Source of the DNA: Shinisaurus crocodilurus
Lineage: Eukaryota; Chordata; Lepidosauria; Squamata; Shinisauridae
NCBI GenBank assembly: GCA_021292165.1
Contig: CM037877.1
Coordinates: 35,104,197 to 35,168,196, forward strand
DNA length: 64,000 nt
Direction: 5' to 3'
A model generated the notes under the pieces. That model made no database searches and was not told the DNA's origin. It saw only the letters and a list, made by a program, of their open reading frames with translations. Within the stretch, counting starts at the first letter, position 1. Each line of letters begins with the position of its first letter. Shown here piece by piece: positions 35,518-47,211 of the stretch. Made by a program: the position numbers and the translations under genes.

Positions 35518-35771
35518 CAGCAATACCTTGGATTGCAAGCATAATTACCGGTAGTTCCGGAACCATGCTTGTAATCCAAAACACTCTTATATCAAAGCGA
35601 GTCTCTGGCGGGCGTGAGCGGGGCCAATTTCGGCCTGCTACGCCCGCTCGAAGCGAGTGGTTACATCCCTACGCTTATCTTGCAAGACCTTGCTCATTTA
35701 TCAAGTCAAAAAATTTGCTTGTCTTGCAAAACGCTCTCAGACCAAGTTACTTGCAATCCAAGGTATTACTG
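35518..35771. mobile_element. Tc1/mariner-like MITE in HOMER1 3'UTR
   Basis: CAGCAATACC to GGTATTACTG flanked by TA (35,516-35,517 and 35,772-35,773). Same family as 18.5 kb. Confidence 0.87.
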
Positions 35772-38700
35772 TATAAGGATCAATCTAGTCTTATTAACCA
35801 TTACATAGGTTTAATATTTGCTGTTACAGAAATTTGTTTTGATAATTTATTTAGCAAGAAACCTCATGTTCTGGAAACACAGTGATTGGCAGGGCATTCT
35901 CTTTTGTTGTCCTTGCTCAGTCAATTTTTTTTTAAAAAAGAAACTGTATAATCATAGGAAATAGAAATGGAGTGTTTTGTTTTTTCTCTGTTGGATCTTC
36001 ACATCACCTCTTTATCAAAAACCACACCAGGCAATATTCTGAACTTCAAAACAGGAATTGAATTCAGTTATCCTCAGTGAACATGTTTTTAAGTTGTTTT
36101 GATGTAATTTACAAAAGACTTTTGCCAAACATGCATTTCTTTATATAATATTTTTTATTTTAAAGAAAAAAAAAGAAAAGAAAGCCAAGTGTCACATGTC
36201 TGCTTACTGAATGGGAACTGCATTATGGGACAGTCTTGCTGTAAATTGTCTAATATTGGAGAGGATTTTAAAATATGAATGAAAAAGAATCAGACACAAG
36301 ATGCACTGACCTTTTATTTACACCCAGATTAATTTGAATGTTAAATACAAAATCCAGCTTGAATATAAACTCTGTACAATAGATAATTTTTTCCACTTAA
36401 GGACTGCTATTCAAAACTAGATAATATAAGTCGGGTTTTTTATGTGTGTACTGTATGTATATACTGTATAATACACGCATTCTAATTTGTATTCAGAGTG
36501 GGAGAAATACATGGTTTAATTTATAAAATGCAATTTTATCTGTAATTTAACAGGTGTCTCCTGAAATGTCAGGATTGCCATTTAACTAAACACTAAATTA
36601 TTATGTATTATACTGTATGTACTGTACACATCATTTAAGTTTCATCCATATTTTAGAGTATTTTATCACTTAGTTTATTTATTATTGGGGAAAATATTTG
36701 TTCATTGCATTCATTGGTAAAAGCTTTTTATGGTGATTTTTTTTTTAAAAGACTTAATAGCTAGATGTTGATGATGTGTAACTTTATCAGGTGCAGGATA
36801 GTAGTGATTACCTGATTTTAATTTACCTGGAGAAGTTTGTACCTGATTCTCTTGCTATATGAGTGTCAATTGGAAACATCTTCAGCAAAGTATAAAATTG
36901 GTGTAATTGTGGGAGGAATGAAATATGTTCCATGCTGGGTGTTCCTAATTATAACAAGTTAGAACAGAAATATGATGGCAAAAAATGTAACATTATTTTT
37001 AATGAGATCAAAATTTTTAATACAATGACATTTACATGTGGGAAAATAGTTTACAAAATATTTCCACTTAAATGCTGTGTGTATGTGTGGTACAAGAAAT
37101 TTCTTTGTATATGTACACACACATATGTATATACAGTATATGGAAAAATTTAAATGTGCACATTTTTAATATTTTCCTATTGAAATTAAAATTTAAAAAT
37201 TGGAAATCAATATTTGAGAATTTCTTTTCTCATGTATATTAAGATGCTTGACTTTGGGTTCTTTTGTTTATAAAAAATAAAATCTATGAGGGCTGCACCA
37301 TTGAATTCCCAAAAAGTCATCTAACATGTATATGGGATAAGGTGAACTTAAGTGCACATATAAATAAAATCCTATTGTTAAGAATATTTTAATGGTCATT
37401 TACAGTAGGTGGGTGTTTAGAAATTGTACTCTAGAAATTGTACTCTGAAGTTCCTGATTAGATGGTTATACCTACTGTAGCCTCTACACTTCTGTATTAT
37501 TCAGATAATAATTGGCATATTAGAAAAAGTGATTTTTCCCAGGAACAGGTATTACATATTGTTTCTTATCTTAAGAGAAACTGTGGGAATATATATGCCA
37601 GAAACCAATGTTGGGTATTATAGACTGAAAAAAAGCAAACAAGAACTTACATAGGAGAACAATCACATTGTGTATGACTTGTTATATGATAACTATGGAG
37701 TCTTGTTAAAAACAACTCTTTTAAAACCCAACGAAATACAATTTTTATTTTGAAATACAACTGCTGTTCTGGAGAATGTACTTTACTCATTTTTTTCTTC
37801 TTGAACTCTTTTTAATTATTACAAACTGTTCAATGGATGGCAGTATTTACCTTAATCCTTCAGGTGCTACTGGATTTTTAATTAGAGTGTCATGTTGTGA
37901 AATTCTGACTTTGACATAAAAAGGTTTTATAAGTATACCCCTGTCTGGAAGTTGGTTATTGGAGCCTCTTTCTCATAACTCTACTCCAGAATGTTCCAGC
38001 AACTTAATTCTCCCACTATCTACCCTAGAATTACTTGCTCCAGAACACAAGATTCAGCAAATGAAGATGAGATGATAGTACTTTGACTGCAGCACAGTCC
38101 TATGCATGTTTACTCCGAATTAAGTTCCACTGTGTGCAATAGGGTTTACTGCCTAATAAGTATGCTTAGAATTGCAGCCCTAGCAAGCAAGATAAGAGCA
38201 GGACAGAGTGTTGAATTAGCTGGGCAGGTCTCCAAGAAATCCATTTTACACGTAAGCTAGAGTGTATAATGGTCAATTTTCTGACTGCATCTATGTGAGA
38301 TTGGAGGTGATCATAAATATAGGGTTGGATTCAGAGTTGCCCTTACACAGTTGGAAGAGCCCTTCCATTTGTGGAAGGAATTGAAATCCAGTGGAAGCTC
38401 CAGCTGGAGGAAGGGGGAGGGAGGGATGTGATTTTCACTGATTCCTCCTTCTCTCCATGCCATCTCCTACACTGAGGGTCTCCCAATCCTCCAGCTCCAG
38501 AGCAGATTTTCAGGGGATACAGGACACTGCAGTAGGAAGAAGGGATTTGCAAAAATAACCCCTCCCCTTCTAGCAGAGGGAACATGAGTGGAGTTCTTTA
38601 AAATGAATAAGACTGGTTCTGTGGACACTTTTGCATAGCCTCAATGAATTTAGTGGGAGTTGTTTCCAAGTAAACATGCATAGGACTGCACTGTAATTTA

Positions 38701-40123
38701 CCTTACCCTAACATGGTTGCTAGCCATCTCCCTACAGAGTCAAGCTTCCTTTTGAGAAACATAGATTGTGTCAAAATGGAAGTATTATTGAACAGTGTCC
38801 AACAGATTGGCAGCCAGAGGAAATGGTCAGAGTGCCCTGTGTAAAACCTTGGATCAAAATACTGCCACACTTTGATACTTGATAGCAACTTGGTGGTAAG
38901 CAGTTCTTTAACCTGGATATCCTAGTTAGTTGATTGACTAACTGTGCAGGATAGGATTAATTACCGAAGATGTTGACAGCCATAGCAAAATTGTAGTTTT
39001 TCCAAGAGCACAAGAAAGCTTGAAATTTGGTTGTGATACCAGGAAAAAGGAAGCATTGCTGAGAAGCTACTTTACCTGGCTGAGCCCTTCTCCCAGAGCA
39101 GCCTTCTGAAGCCCTGAAGAAATAGCCGTGGAATAAAAGAAGCGAGGTACACATTATTGTCCTGGCCTGCTGCAACTGCTTTTGTTATAAACTGCGCCTG
39201 CTAAAGCTGGAAGAAACTACAAAGAGTCCTGTGACACTTATACAGACTAACAAGTGTATCCTCTTGTGTTAATTTAGATTGGTGTGTTTGATTTTATGCC
39301 CATGGAAAAGTGAACAGACGTAGTAAGTATACAAGGGAGGCCTGCCGTAAAATGTACTCCTGTTGAGAGTTCCAGGCAGCCAGCCAGCCACGTCCTCTGC
39401 TCTATTCTGTTCTCCCATCCCCCATTTTCCTCCTCCCCCTTCAGCATTTCATGCTTAGTCCTTGTTGGGCTGTTTATTCCCCACCCCCTCCTTAGGGTTA
39501 CTTTTCTAGAGATTTCTGTAGCTCTGCATATTTGGTGTTTCCCCAAGTCTGCTCATGCTTCCCTTTTGTATGTGAATCGTGCCATTTTGGCTACATTAGA
39601 ATCCACATTCAGAGAATGAGTTTACTATTAGTATGTAGGATGAAGTCGTAAAAGTTTTTCTCAGAGGGAGCCTCCTATGTAATTCCAACCAATTAGAAAC
39701 ATTCAGAGTTTTAAGATGGACATATGATCCTACTCTGGAGCTTGGCTGTGATAGGCATCTTCCTTTTCGAAACATTTTAGGGTGTACGTAGGTATTCCAT
39801 AAAAGCAACAGTACTGCTTGTTGCAGGATAGCATGCAGTTGTCATAGCTGGCAAGGGCATTATTCCACATATTAAACCTTGGCATATAAAGGTTGCACCA
39901 GTGAAAAAAACGTATGTAAAACACCTTTAGCACTTCAGAGCACTATATAAAAATGAAATATCATTATTGCTTATTTAATTATGCTTTCAAATCTTGAAGT
40001 TGCTGTGACATTGTATGACACTAAGGCTGCAATCCTATGCTCACTGAATGTAATGGGACTTACTTCTGAGTAGACATGTATAATATTGTTTTGTAAGCCT
40101 CTCTTCAAATGTGGCAGCCTTAC

Positions 40124-40129
<6 letters not shown>

Positions 40130-40158
<29 letters not shown>
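40130..40158. repeat. (CA)n microsatellite
   Basis: A CA run of about fourteen units. Confidence 0.95.
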
Positions 40159-40161
<3 letters not shown>

Positions 40162-40212
40162 CAGTAATCTAGTCTTTTCAAAAAATCTGTTAGCTTTTTG
40201 GGGTAATTCACT

Positions 40213-40315
40213 TTTGGACCACAACACCCATCAACCCCAGCCAGCATAGACAATGCCAGTGCTGATGGGAGTTGTAGTCCAAATAATCAGGAGGGCACCA
40301 GGTTGGGGAAGGCTG
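40213..40315. mobile_element. hAT-type MITE remnant
   Basis: ttttggaccacaacacccat to ggttggggaaggctg matches the 52.4 kb MITE; the left end is missing. Confidence 0.7.
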
Positions 40316-40879
40316 GGATAGAAGCACCATCCAGGTTGTGGCTGGAATTTTTTGGCTTGCCACAATACCTCCGGAGGAGGAAATGAGTCTGAACCAACCA
40401 TTGCAACAACAGAAATCTATTTTTTTTCAATGTGTCAAGGAGCACAGAATTCTCTTTCTCTGCCAGAAAGCACCAGCATCTTGAGGAATTAATACAATAG
40501 TAACAGAGCTCGGCCAAAGAACAAGAGTCCTTGCTGTTGAAAGGAGGAATGTACTTAAGAGGTAGGTGTAAAAAACAAAACAAAAATGTGAAGGATGATC
40601 ACTGAGCAAGAAGTATTTAATTTTTTTTAAATTGACTTTTTTTGAATCTGAATGGTTAATGAATTATTTTTATTTAATTATTTATTTAAAAAATAAATGT
40701 TAAAAAATGGATTCTTACCTAGGTTAGAGTATGAATAGATGCCTGACAGTAAGAGTTTCCTTATCTGTAGGCTGGTAGCTGTTATGCCCTGCATTCCTTT
40801 ACATAGGAGTTGCTATTGCTAGTGTCATATACAGTACTAAATGGGCTGTATAGGAGGGAAAGGAGAGAGAGATCTAGAG

Positions 40880-41382
40880 CAGGGGTCCCCAACCTTTTTG
40901 GGACCAGGGACTGGGTCCCGTGGAATAAATTTTTCCACGGACTGGGGGGGGGGTCGCCCACTGCTCACCTGCTGTGCGGCCTGGGCGGCAGTGCCGGAAA
41001 ACCAGGAAGTGACGCGACGGGTCCTGTCGCGTCACTTCTGGCTTTACGAAAATGCTCATCGGAGAGGCAAGCAGAGGGACAAGCGGCCGGGGGGGGGGTG
41101 CTCGCCGGAGCTTGCGAGCACCCCGAGAGCCAGGACGGGGTGCTCGCAGCGCAGCGGCCAAGTGCAGTGGCTGGTCACGGTGGCTGGGCAGTGCGGCAGC
41201 TGCCCACTGCGCCTGCCGCCGGGACGCAACGCGAGCACCCCACCTGGCTCTCAGGGTGCTCGCAAGCTCCTGTGAGCACCCCCCCAGCCGCTCGTCCCTC
41301 TGCTCGCTTCCCCAATGAGCATTTTTGTAAAACCAGGCAGCGTGGCAGCTGGACGGCGCGGCCCAGTTCTTAACAGGCCACG
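40880..41382. mobile_element. hAT-type element, GC-rich, 3' end incomplete
   Basis: It begins CAGGGGTCCCCAACC, with ggactgggtcccgtgg and ttccacggactgggg following, a typical hAT end. The interior is GC-rich and the 3' terminus is not recognisable; it fades at ggccacggatctaag. Long frames here are shadows of GC content. Confidence 0.7.
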
Positions 41383-42191
41383 GATCTAAGGGGGGGGGGA
41401 AGGTACAGTGAAAGGAGGATGTACAGCCTTAGAAATGCTGAGAAACCAGAAAAAGAGGGCAGTTGCGCTATATGGATCTGCTGAGAACAAAATGATCAAG
41501 AAAATGTAATAATTCAAGGTTATTGTTTATTGTACATTTCTCCTTCAGAGTTCTCATAAACATAATTCCCTTTCTCAAGGGAATTCCACAACTCTTAACA
41601 AGTACCTTCACTTGCTCTTCTAAAGGCACTAGCTTACGGTAATAATGTTTTTAAGCTCACAACTTACACTCCTAACCAAGATCAGTTCTCAAAATCTCAT
41701 GTAAATGGGCAATTGCAGGTATGTTTTACATCTTCACAGCTGAATTCTATGGGCAGGCTGGCCTAGTTCTCCCTTGCATGGTGGAATGACAGGATAAGAA
41801 CTACAAGAGATCCTCTGACTCCAGTGAAAAGATCTTCTGTCCAAAGTTCAGCCCATGAGCATACAGAAGGTAGGGACTGCTTGTGCAGAGCATAACCATA
41901 CAAATATTACACTAGCGCCACCCTTTTGGAGAATGGAGCAGCCCAAGTCTTTTAAACAAACATCATAATTTCTAAGAAATGAAAGGAACTATGTTCAAAT
42001 AAATATCCTTTATTAAAGAAAACAAACAATTTTTAAGCACCAAAAACTTTAAGTATGTTGTTACATTGCATGTACAAAGACAAGTCATTCAGGACTTTGG
42101 GTACAGGTTTGAATTTTGAAGCCGTGATAGTAAAAAAACAACCCATGAAGTACGAAGCAATACAGTAAAGTTGCAGAAAGGCTGTGCTACC

Positions 42192-42210
42192 GGGGGGGGG
42201 GGGGGGGGGG
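42192..42210 (+). repeat. 19 bp G homopolymer
   Basis: An uninterrupted G run. The length may be unreliable in assembly. Confidence 0.9.
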
Positions 42211-42507
42211 CAAAAAGGCAACAGTTAAAACTGTTCTACTTTTCAGAATATTGCTAAAAATGCTCATTTATTTTACGATTCTTGCTTAATACTTTAGAAC
42301 ACTGAGCATTATAAAGGTATTGCAAGTTTGCTGGAGCATTTTAGAAATGTAATGTCCATTTACAGTGTCTATTAAATACAATTGTGTTAAAGAAGTGTAC
42401 TGATTTTTATTCTACTCTCTGTACTAAGTTAGTGGATGGTGAATCAATTTTCCTTTTGATTTTTTAGCTTTTGAAAAATGAAGTATTCCATTAACGTTTA
42501 ACAAGGT

Positions 42508-42668
42508 TTACCATGCAACATAATCAACAGCCTTCTGCATTTCAGCAAACATGTTAACACAGCTCTGTTCTTGCAATTCATTAAACAACATAAATGCCAA
42601 GTAGGCTGTAGCCACAAGAATGTTAAGACTAAAGACCAAATAAAATGTGACATTGGTAAGATTGGTCA
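42508..42668 (-). CDS. Candidate terminal coding exon, single membrane segment, gene not recognised
   Basis: On the - strand a strong acceptor (a T-rich tract of more than 15 bases ending aatgcag) precedes 52 in-frame codons and a TAA stop at 42,508-42,510. The product begins TNLTNVTFYLVF, has a hydrophobic stretch of about 21 residues (FYLVFSLN to AFMLF), then the tail NELQEQSCVNMFAEMQ ending VDYVAW. Two N-glycosylation sequons (NLT, NVT) precede the membrane segment. AATAAA hexamers follow at 42,406-42,411 and 42,267-42,272 on the same strand, as expected of a last exon. I do not recognise the protein. The exon starts in phase 1, the same phase as the JMY terminal exon, so it could be an alternative 3' exon of JMY, the end of an unrelated - strand gene, or a chance ORF. 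No other exon of such a gene was identified. Confidence 0.4.
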
Positions 42669-44394
42669 CTGCATTAAAAAAGAAAAAAAAAGGTAAAAGC
42701 AAACAGTAGGGGAGGGGGGATTGGATTGGGGCCATGGTGCTGGGGGGGTTGCTTGTTTTTTTAACCCTTGCCCCATGCACCATTTAAATCCCACCACCCA
42801 CCCCTTGAAACTACTGACTGCCCCATCGGGAAACTGAGGTACCTGTAAGTTTTCCCCTGTGAGGAACTAACAGTTTCAAGGGGTGATTTAAATCAGGAAA
42901 ATGGAGTGGGTTGGGGAGAGGATTACCAAAAATGCAGCATGGACCCAGTCCTGTTTGGAAACCCTTATGGATGCTTTTACCTTTTAAAAAAACAAACAAC
43001 CTGAAGAAATCTGATAATGGATCTCCCAATGGCCTATCTTGTTTTGCCTTAAGATCTTACTTCAAGTGTGTAGACATAGTATATGATAGTCATTCCTAAA
43101 CAGTACCATTTCAGAGTACATGCAGAGGATTGCATGTTTTGAATTCTCTTCCTGTAAAGATTTTTAAACTCCCTATACATAGAAAACTGGAATTTCAGGC
43201 TTGAGCCTAGCTGCCTCCTAATTACTAGCTTTCCATCTGCAGAGAAAACGGTTTCACCTGTAGACTTTAGAACAGCCCAGGGACTGTAGAAGGTGATATT
43301 TCTGCATATTTCAATCAGCACTGAAAGTGATACATATGTAGTGCATATATACCTTTACAAAATGGAAGAATAGAATGGAATAGGAAAATCCTTCCTTCTA
43401 AATTCATGTGAGAGGTAATTTATAAGATGAAGTCTTTCCCAGCAGAAGCCATAAAAAATACTAAGGAACCAAGCCATAATGATTAATATTAATGCCTCAT
43501 TTGCCATTGACAGTTATGGGAAGTAGATGACATGGGAAGCAAATGGCAATATGCAGTAAACACAAAACTTAGTTTACAAAACCTGAAGAGTACACATTTT
43601 ATTACCATTGTTTTAAAATATCAATAATCTAACAGCACATCTATGGGGGATTTCTTGCTGTCATGATTTTGAACGAATCTGTAAGCTTGAGAACTCATCT
43701 CTGCATAAAGACAGTGCAATTCATTGTGGGAATGAATTATCACTCTTTCCCTTGTGTGGGTTGTGTGCCCACAATTACCAGCAGGGACACAGTGGGGCTG
43801 CAGGGAACAAAGGCGCCCGATGCACATATCCAAATATTAAGAAGTGTCCATGCCAGTTCAGCCAATTATCATCCACAGTACTGCATACTCTGTAAAGCCA
43901 CCAAATCACAGTAATGCTACAGTTCTCAGGACCATTCCCAGGGCAAGATCACGCTGCCAGCCACACCTCTCCTGCCCCCTCATAGCAGGCGAATGTTGCT
44001 GAACAAGGATCCAAACATTTTGGCTGGGCCTGGTAGCCAGTCATTGTATCAACTAGCCAGTGAGGCTTACAAGGATTTGTACAGAGGAGAGTGATGGATG
44101 TTTCTAGAAACCTGCCTTCCAGTCCATGACACTCCTGCTGTGTTCAAGCACAAGAAGCAGCCTGTTACATTTTTAAAAAGAGGCACTCTGTGCCCAGTTT
44201 GGACATAAAGCTAAACCATGACCACAAGGATATTTAGCTTAAACCAACCACAGTTTCTTATGTCTAAAACAAGAACTGTGGTTTAAACCTGGGGTCTCTA
44301 ACACAATGCACGTGGACACCTCTCTTGGTGCCCACCAGGCTCTCTGTCCTGCTTAATTTTGATTTTATTTATTTAGATTTAAATGGAACCAATG

Positions 44395-44556
44395 ACCTAG
44401 GGAGGTAGTGGGCTCTCCCACACTGGAGGCATTCAAGATGAAGCTGGACAAGCCATCTGTCAGGGATGCTTTGACTTGGATTCCTGCATTGAGCAGGGGG
44501 TTGGACTCGATGGCCTTATAGGCCCCTTCCAACTCTACTTTTCTATGATTCTATAA
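44395..44556 (+). mobile_element. CR1 LINE 3' end
   Basis: ggaggcattcaagatgaagc, then ggttggactcgatggcctta and tccaactctacttttctatg are the classic amniote CR1 3' end. A - strand-like partial copy is at about 14,925-14,990 (atagagttggaaggagccta). Confidence 0.85.
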
Positions 44557-44947
44557 AATTAAAACATTTTTTTAACTGGGAAGCTGGTATGCTGCAAAGT
44601 GAAGTGCTGCCCTCCAGTGCCTTCTTTATTTGGATTCAAAGGAATGGTTTAGTGTTTTAGAACTCAGACCCCACTGCTGCCTTGTAATTAGGTTCTTGGG
44701 CAAGTTACTTTCTTTTAGTCTCACCAGTTTGCCTTCTGGGAAATGAGTGTTTTGTGACCAGCTCTGCAAACCATGGAAGCCATTTTGTGACAGTGCCCAT
44801 GACAGTGCTCTCAACATTCCAGATGTACCCATCTACCCAAAAATATTGGGGACCTGTGGTTTAGACTATGGCTTATTAGAACATGCCAGGATCATAAACT
44901 ACCGTTTAATGTTGACTACTTTCAATAAATTATACAGTACTTTAAAC

Positions 44948-45083
44948 CAAGGATGGGTAACATGTGGCCCTCCAGATGTTGTTTGACTAGCTCCCATCAG
45001 CCCTAACCAGCATAGCCAATAGTGAGGGATGATGGGAGTCACAGTCAAGCAACATCTGGAGGGCCACACATTCCCCATCTCTG
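44948..45083. mobile_element. hAT-type MITE with perfect 8 bp target duplication
   Basis: CAAGGATGGGTAAC to CCCCATCTCTG with inverted halves (cctccagatgttgtttgact versus agtcaagcaacatctggagg). Flanks ctttaaac at 44,940-44,947 and 45,084-45,091 are identical. Confidence 0.92.
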
Positions 45084-46806
45084 CTTTAAACAACCAGTTT
45101 GGTCAAGTTTAGGCATAACAAACTGGTTAGTTTATACCAGTTTATAAACTGGTTAGTTTATAACAAACTGGTTAGTTATATGCTTCCAATCTCCTCACAG
45201 CCATGCTGGAGGAAGAGGGAAATGTTTGAGCCTGTCTCTTGCCCAGCTCATTCCTAGAGAACTAAATTATGGTTTAGCATTATGGCCAAACTGGGCCATG
45301 ATCTGTGTTAGTGGCACCTTTTAAGGAAATAATTACTCCTATGGTGGAGTATACTAGAGGTGCACTCTGCTGTCGGCAGAACTATATGATTGCTACTAGT
45401 GACTGTACTTGTAGAGAAGTAAGAAGCAAACAGGGAAATCCCATATTTATTTGAACATACAGTCTTCCTGGTTTAGATAGGTAGAATCAGTTTACTTAGT
45501 TTATTTTTCCACAATCAGTATTGGGAAGGGACTATTTGAGTCTGTAGTCTACTCTTCATCTCACCCTGGCTACTAGATCAAGCACAAACTATTTCCTGAA
45601 ATAGACCCTTAGTCATTTTCATCATCAGGGATGTGTGAACACTTGTATTAGAGAATGGAAATTAAAAAAAAAAAATTCTGGCACCCAGACCCAGTTTAAA
45701 TACCTCACAAAAGATTTTTGTTCGCATGTTTGTTTTTTTGAAGTTCAAATCTAGGAATTACAAGTGAATTGTCTTAAACAACAGATATGGCTGTGCAAAG
45801 CATTAGAAAACAGCTTTCCAAAAGATACTGGTGTAATATCCACCATGCCCCAAATTAGGTTTTCATTACATTATGATTTTATGTAGCAAGTGTATTTTAT
45901 TGGAAGTTTTAAAATTAGTTATATTCATAGGAGAAAACTATCTTGTGCTGTATTTTCCAAACCATTACACAGTAACAACAAACCAATATGTTTTTCTCTA
46001 CTAAAGAACATTTATCAGTAAATACCCCAATCCAGGAAACTTGTGTTGTAAATGCAACAAAAACAAAAACCAACCTTGTATGTTTGCTGCTATACCCCAA
46101 AGCGTTAATTGGTCTCAGGCATAATCAAACTTGTCAGAGAAGCAGGATGCCATATTGGAGCTGGGTATTTCCTTCTATGTGTGTTTCCAAAAAGATTGCT
46201 GCTGCTGGATTGGTGTCAATATTGATAGCAAGCTATTACCTAGCAACTTGTAGCATTTCATGCTCTCAATAATGTGCTTCCATCTCTTGCAATAAGCCTG
46301 TTTACTTGTTAACAATTTACCAACACTAGACATATCTTGCTTCATGAGATCATTATGACTAACACAGGTAACCAAATTACAAAAGCATTACAGTGAAAAT
46401 AAAATACGCTCATAAGTCCAAATAGCCTTAATTTACAATTCACTCTTTAAAGTCAGTGCAAATAAAAATAACATGTTGACAATTAGTGAAAGTTTCCTCT
46501 TTTCACAGGACTGTGTTACAAAAATGCATTAATATTCTGAAGACAGAGTCTACATAAGATAAAGCACAAGAGCAAAGTCTCCTTATGGTGAAATAAGATT
46601 CTTGCCCTATATCCCTGCAAGACATAATTTAGTGCTGTTAATTTGTTTTTGTGGCTGTAAGTTTTATGATATAAGCTGTTCTATTTTGAAAAGCTCAATA
46701 AGCAAATGGTTGAAATAAGCAAAACTATCTATGTAAAGAATATGAAATTCACTATATAATTAACCAAGCAACTAAAAGTAAGAGTCATGGGATCATTACT
46801 GTAGAA

Positions 46807-47211
46807 CAGGGGTCCCTAATCTTTTTGGACCCATGTGCATATCTGGGTATTTGAGAAACTGCTGTGGGCACCTTCACAAAATGGCTCCCATGGAGGATGT
46901 AGCTAATCCCATAATGGCTGCTGTGGGGGCCTGGCTAGTCAAAAGAGGTGTGTGTGTGTGAGAAATAACGAGGATAGAAGGTGGGAGGGAGGGGGAAATA
47001 GCAAGGCAAAGGGGTAGAGGGGAGAGAAAGAGCAAGGCTAGAGGCTAGGAGGAGGGAAATACAGCAAGATAAAGAGGTGAGGGGGGAGAAATAGCAAGGC
47101 TAGAGGCTCGAAGTGGAGTGACACAGCAAGATAAAGGGCTGAGTGGGAGAGAAAGAGCAAGGCTAGGCACTAGGAAGGAAGAGGGGGAAAGGCTAGGGAT
47201 GGGGTTCCCTG
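46807..47211. mobile_element. hAT-type element with purine-rich internal repeats
   Basis: CAGGGGTCCCTAATC begins and GGGGTTCCCTG ends the 405 bp element. Flanks ctgtagaa (46,799-46,806) and ctttagaa (47,212-47,219) are an 8 bp target duplication with one mismatch. The centre carries about four purine-rich units containing agcaaggctagaggct. Confidence 0.88.

Larger units (their letters stand above)
34616..37400 (+). other. HOMER1: Probable HOMER1 3'UTR
   Basis: This is A+T-rich, non-coding sequence directly downstream of the HOMER1 stop. Polyadenylation-like AATAAA hexamers lie at 37,276-37,281 and 37,373-37,378 and would give a 3'UTR of about 2.7 kb; the true end is not provable from sequence. 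Two hairpin-forming MITEs (34,995-35,111 and 35,518-35,771) sit inside. Long AU-rich 3'UTRs are usual for HOMER1. The right boundary is an inference. Confidence 0.45.
37401..42507. other. Convergent intergenic interval, left part
   Basis: This lies between the probable HOMER1 3' end and a candidate - strand terminal exon. No supported gene was found. It holds fragments of the 'gcaatcctatgc' palindromic repeat (38.09-38.18 and 38.6-38.7 kb), a (CA)n tract at 40.13 kb, a hAT MITE remnant at 40.2 kb, a truncated GC-rich hAT element at 40.88-41.38 kb and a 19 bp G tract at 42,192. Confidence 0.6.

Noticed and set aside
40810..41373. 187-codon + strand frame
   Set aside because: GC-rich hAT interior read through by chance.
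43049..43321. 90-codon - strand frame near the candidate membrane exon, as an upstream exon of it
   Set aside because: No convincing donor or acceptor pair, internal poor-codon stretches, and no link to the 42.5 kb exon could be shown.
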